From JBFJVD01 sp041624375 (GTDB taxonomy: Bacteria > Chloroflexota > Anaerolineae > Anaerolineales > E44-bin32), in NCBI GenBank assembly GCA_041624375.1, contig JBFJVD010000133.1:1-8391 (forward strand): 8,391 nucleotides of DNA, read 5' to 3'. Positions 6,412 to 8,391 of the stretch are shown in pieces. How positions within the stretch are numbered: the first letter of the stretch is position 1; each line of letters begins with the position of its first letter. The notes under the pieces are model-generated. The model did not search any database, had not been told where the DNA came from, and was given only the letters and a program-made list of their open reading frames with translations. The position numbers and the translations under genes were made by a program.

Positions 6412-6451
6412 CGCTTGATTGTGCCGGATGCGAAGTGGCATGTCAAGCGGC
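6410..6451. repeat. 42-bp interrupted palindrome at the DMT gene end / ABC promoter
   Basis: GCCGCTTGA (6410-6418) and TCAAGCGGC (6443-6451) are perfect 9-bp inverted arms. Inside them TGCC (6422-6425) and GGCA (6437-6440) give a further 4-bp helix around an 11-nt loop. The right arm includes the last codons and stop of the DMT permease gene, and the two arms cover the -35 and flank the -10 of the predicted promoter. It could be a repressor operator or an RNA hairpin at the end of the upstream transcript. No U-run follows on either strand. Confidence 0.65.
6418..6446 (-). promoter_or_regulatory. Possible sigma-70-type promoter of the ABC exporter unit
   Basis: TTGACA (6446-6441), a 17-nt spacer and CACAAT (6423-6418). 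The -35 is perfect and the -10 matches TATAAT at 4 of 6 positions. As at pheST, the TGA stop of the preceding gene lies within TTGACA. The palindrome may be the real reason for part of this match, so confidence is moderate. Confidence 0.45.
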
Positions 6452-7363
6452 TGATCCCTTACCGCTCTCGGCAGCCGGCTTGGGGCGGCCGGCAGCCCGC
6501 CAATTCACCACGCCGACGCCAAGGATGACGAGCAGCGTACCGAGGATCAAGTTGATGTCCAGCTGCTCCCCCAGAAAGATCACGCCCATGGCGACGCCGA
6601 CGACGGCGATGGGATAGGTGACCAGGCTTGCGCGCGTAGCTCCGACCGAATGGATCAAATAGAAAAAGAGGATGTAGGCCGCGCTCAAGCCCAGCACGCC
6701 CAGAAAGGTCAGCGCGATCCAGGTGACGGCCTGGGTGGGCAGGATCACCGGCCGTTCGAAGAGAAACGCCAGCGGCCAGATCAAGAACTGCGCCGCCGCC
6801 ATCGGTACAAACGCCTGCAGCAGCTGCGGCACCTGGCGCAGATAGCGCCGGACGTAGACGCCGCTGACAGCGTAGGAGACTGCAGCCAGCAGCACCGCCA
6901 GTTGGCCGAGCAAGCTTTGTCGAAAGGTGCCCGGGCCCAGTTCGCGCAGCACCAGCACCACCACGCCAGCAAACCCAGCGAGCAGCCCAACGGTGCGCTG
7001 CAGGGTGATCCGCTCGTCGGGCAGCAGCAGGTGCGCGATCACGAGTGTGAACAGCGGAACGGTGCTGTTCAGGACGGAGGCCACCGCTGAATCGATGGTC
7101 TTCTGGCCCCAGGAGATCAAAAAGAAGGGCAGCGTGATGTTGATGACGCCGAGCATAGCCAGGTGGAACCAGGTCGCCCGCTGTCGCGGTAGCTCGGGTC
7201 GCCGCAGCGCCAGAATCAGCGCCATCGTCACCAGGCCGGCGACGAGCCGCCAGCCGACCAGTGTAAAAGGTCCGACTTCCTGCAAAGCGACCTTGATCCA
7301 CAGGAAAGAGGATCCCCACAACAACGACAGCAATCCGAAGGCGCCCCATTCACGAATACTCAC
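6443..7363 (-). CDS. DMT superfamily permease with two EamA domains
   Basis: A 306-aa inner-membrane protein with about ten hydrophobic helices in two homologous halves. The first half (roughly 5-140) has LLWGSSFLWIKVAL (14-27), an Arg at 39 and NSTVPLFTLVIA (99-110) followed by PDE (115-117). The second (roughly 152-288) repeats the pattern, with TYPIAVVGVAMG (249-260) and Glu266 in LGEQLD. Relatives export amino acids, metabolites or drugs, and the substrate cannot be inferred. The start is GTG 7363, overlapping the stop of the MBL gene by 4 nt (GTGA). AAGG about 13 nt upstream is a rather distant ribosome-binding site, so coupling to the previous gene is likely important. The last 20 residues are a polar tail. 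Confidence 0.92.
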   Translation of the reverse strand: MSIREWGAFGLLSLLWGSSFLWIKVALQEVGPFTLVGWRLVAGLVTMALILALRRPELPRQRATWFHLAMLGVINITLPFFLISWGQKTIDSAVASVLNSTVPLFTLVIAHLLLPDERITLQRTVGLLAGFAGVVVLVLRELGPGTFRQSLLGQLAVLLAAVSYAVSGVYVRRYLRQVPQLLQAFVPMAAAQFLIWPLAFLFERPVILPTQAVTWIALTFLGVLGLSAAYILFFYLIHSVGATRASLVTYPIAVVGVAMGVIFLGEQLDINLILGTLLVILGVGVVNWRAAGRPKPAAESGKGSAA

Positions 7364-8082
7364 ACCCGCGCCACATCCTTCGTGAGGTAGCGGGCCAACG
7401 CCGCTCGGCCTTCCTGTAGAAGCGGCCTTCCATGTGAGGGAAGCAATCGATCGAAATTGAAGCTCAGCAAGCGTGCCATCGAGCGGCGGGCGGTTGCCGG
7501 ATCAGGGGTGGCGATCGCCAGCGGTCCCGACAGCCGGCCGCGCAGGTTCATCACCGCATCCCCGCAGATCAGCGCCCGCTCCTGGGTATGGAGGAATCCG
7601 ATCTGCCCGGGCGCGTGGCCCGGCAGGTGGATCACCTTCATGCCGGCAACGCGGGCACCATCGTCCAGGGTCTCCAATTGTGCCGAGGGGACGGCGAGGG
7701 TTGGGACGGCGCGGCGGAAGAGCGTGAAGCTGAGGCTCCTGGAGGGCTGATCGGCGTATGTGCGCGTGCCGCGCAGGAAGGCGGTCTCCTGCTCATGGCA
7801 GAAGACCGAGACGTCCCAGGCGTCGAGCACGGCCGAGAGGCCGCCGACGTGGTCGGCATGCCCATGCGTCAACAGGACCTGTTCCGGCCCGATCCCTCTT
7901 GTGGCGGCCTCCACCGCCGCGACCAGCTCGCGCGCCCGTGACTGCCCGCCGGTGTCGATGAGGACCCAGCGATCGGCGTCCTGCACCAACCAGACGGTGA
8001 TCGGGAATCCGAAGGGCCCAACCAGCTTCCAGGGAAGGTCGAGGCCCAAGATGCGTTCCGTGAGGGGAAAGAACTCAGGCAT
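7360..8082 (-). CDS. Metallo-beta-lactamase-fold hydrolase
   Basis: A 240-aa soluble enzyme with all the metal ligands expected for a two-zinc MBL-fold hydrolase: THGHADH (His73, His75, Asp77, His78), His156 in LPGHAPGQ, Asp175 in ICGDAV and His217 in LPSHG. There is no extra domain. The opening strands WVLIDTGG (39-46) are typical of the general MBL hydrolase group (glyoxalase II-like, lactonases and others), so the substrate is open. No signal peptide is seen. The frame continues upstream to 8142. I prefer the ATG at 8082, which overlaps the HAD stop by 8 nt and matches the usual start of such proteins; the ATG at 8100 (six residues longer) is possible, and neither has a strong Shine-Dalgarno. 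Confidence 0.9.
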   Translation of the reverse strand: MPEFFPLTERILGLDLPWKLVGPFGFPITVWLVQDADRWVLIDTGGQSRARELVAAVEAATRGIGPEQVLLTHGHADHVGGLSAVLDAWDVSVFCHEQETAFLRGTRTYADQPSRSLSFTLFRRAVPTLAVPSAQLETLDDGARVAGMKVIHLPGHAPGQIGFLHTQERALICGDAVMNLRGRLSGPLAIATPDPATARRSMARLLSFNFDRLLPSHGRPLLQEGRAALARYLTKDVARV

Positions 8083-8391
8083 CCGGCGGTGGGGCCTCAT
8101 GAAGCTCGCCGAGTGCTTCAGGTATCTGCTCCAGCCGCGCAACGGTCGCCTCCGGGACGATTCGCCCGGCCTGCGCCAGATTGTCGCTGCGCCCCGCCTC
8201 GGTGGTCAGCCAGATTTGGCGCATCCCGACCCGCTGCGCGCCCAGAATGTCGGCGTCGAGCGTGTCACCGATCATCACGGTCTGCTGCGCGGGAAGCTGC
8301 CAGGAGGCGAGCAGCGCCCGGAAAGGCTGCTCGGCAGGTTTGCGGATGCCCAGGGCGGCTGAAACCAGGATCGGATCGAAAAACCGGCGCA
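8075..8391 (-). CDS. HAD-superfamily hydrolase, C-terminal 104 residues (partial)
   Basis: The frame is open to the right edge, so the N-terminal nucleophile motif (DxD) is not visible. The visible part has the conserved lysine of motif III in GIRKPAEQPF and motif IV in MIGDTLDADILGAQRVGM, where the GDxxxxD aspartates bind Mg2+. This is the pattern of subfamily IA phosphatases such as phosphoglycolate phosphatase or YjjG-like nucleotidases. The substrate cannot be named from this fragment. It reads directly into the MBL gene with an 8-nt overlap, suggesting co-translation. Confidence 0.9.
   Translation of the reverse strand, partial: RRFFDPILVSAALGIRKPAEQPFRALLASWQLPAQQTVMIGDTLDADILGAQRVGMRQIWLTTEAGRSDNLAQAGRIVPEATVARLEQIPEALGELHEAPPPDA

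Noticed and set aside
1..8391. CRISPR arrays, insertion sequences, tRNA or rRNA genes
   Set aside because: No regularly spaced repeats, transposase motifs, terminal repeats or tRNA-like cloverleaf arms were seen on either strand.

Overview
The window is a compact, high-GC bacterial region in which every credible gene lies on the minus strand, so it is read from right to left. In transcription order it holds the C-terminal part of a HAD-family phosphatase (cut by the right edge), a metallo-beta-lactamase-fold hydrolase, a DMT/EamA permease, an ABC-2 exporter (ATPase plus two different permeases), a lipoprotein alpha/beta hydrolase of the TAP-like peptidase type, and then pheS and the start of pheT (cut by the left edge).

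The likely host is a GC-rich bacterium with T-box regulation. A clear T-box leader upstream of pheS, the two particular insertions in the PheT N-terminus and the style of the ABC ATPase together suggest Chloroflexota (Anaerolineae-like). A GC-rich Firmicute cannot be excluded. This placement is inference, not seen directly.

There appear to be three transcription blocks. Block 1 (right edge to 6443) is HAD, MBL and DMT, joined by 8-nt and 4-nt start/stop overlaps. Block 2 (about 6446 to 2023) begins with a possible sigma-70-type promoter inside a 42-bp interrupted palindrome. It continues with a roughly 200-nt structured untranslated stretch, the ABC exporter (4-nt and 1-nt overlaps) and, 96 nt later, the lipoprotein hydrolase. 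Block 3 (2026 to the left edge) has a strong promoter whose -35 box contains the stop codon of the hydrolase, then a full T-box riboswitch with a candidate UUC (Phe) specifier, a UGGU tRNA-end-binding bulge and mutually exclusive antiterminator and terminator. After these come pheS and pheT, the two subunits of phenylalanyl-tRNA synthetase.

No stand-alone terminator is visible between the blocks. Read-through from block 2 would therefore enter the T-box leader and be gated by uncharged tRNA-Phe. I see no new defence, mobile or biosynthetic system. The points most worth a second look are the T-box architecture, the palindrome and structured leader in front of the ABC exporter, and the pairing of an unassigned exporter with a surface hydrolase.
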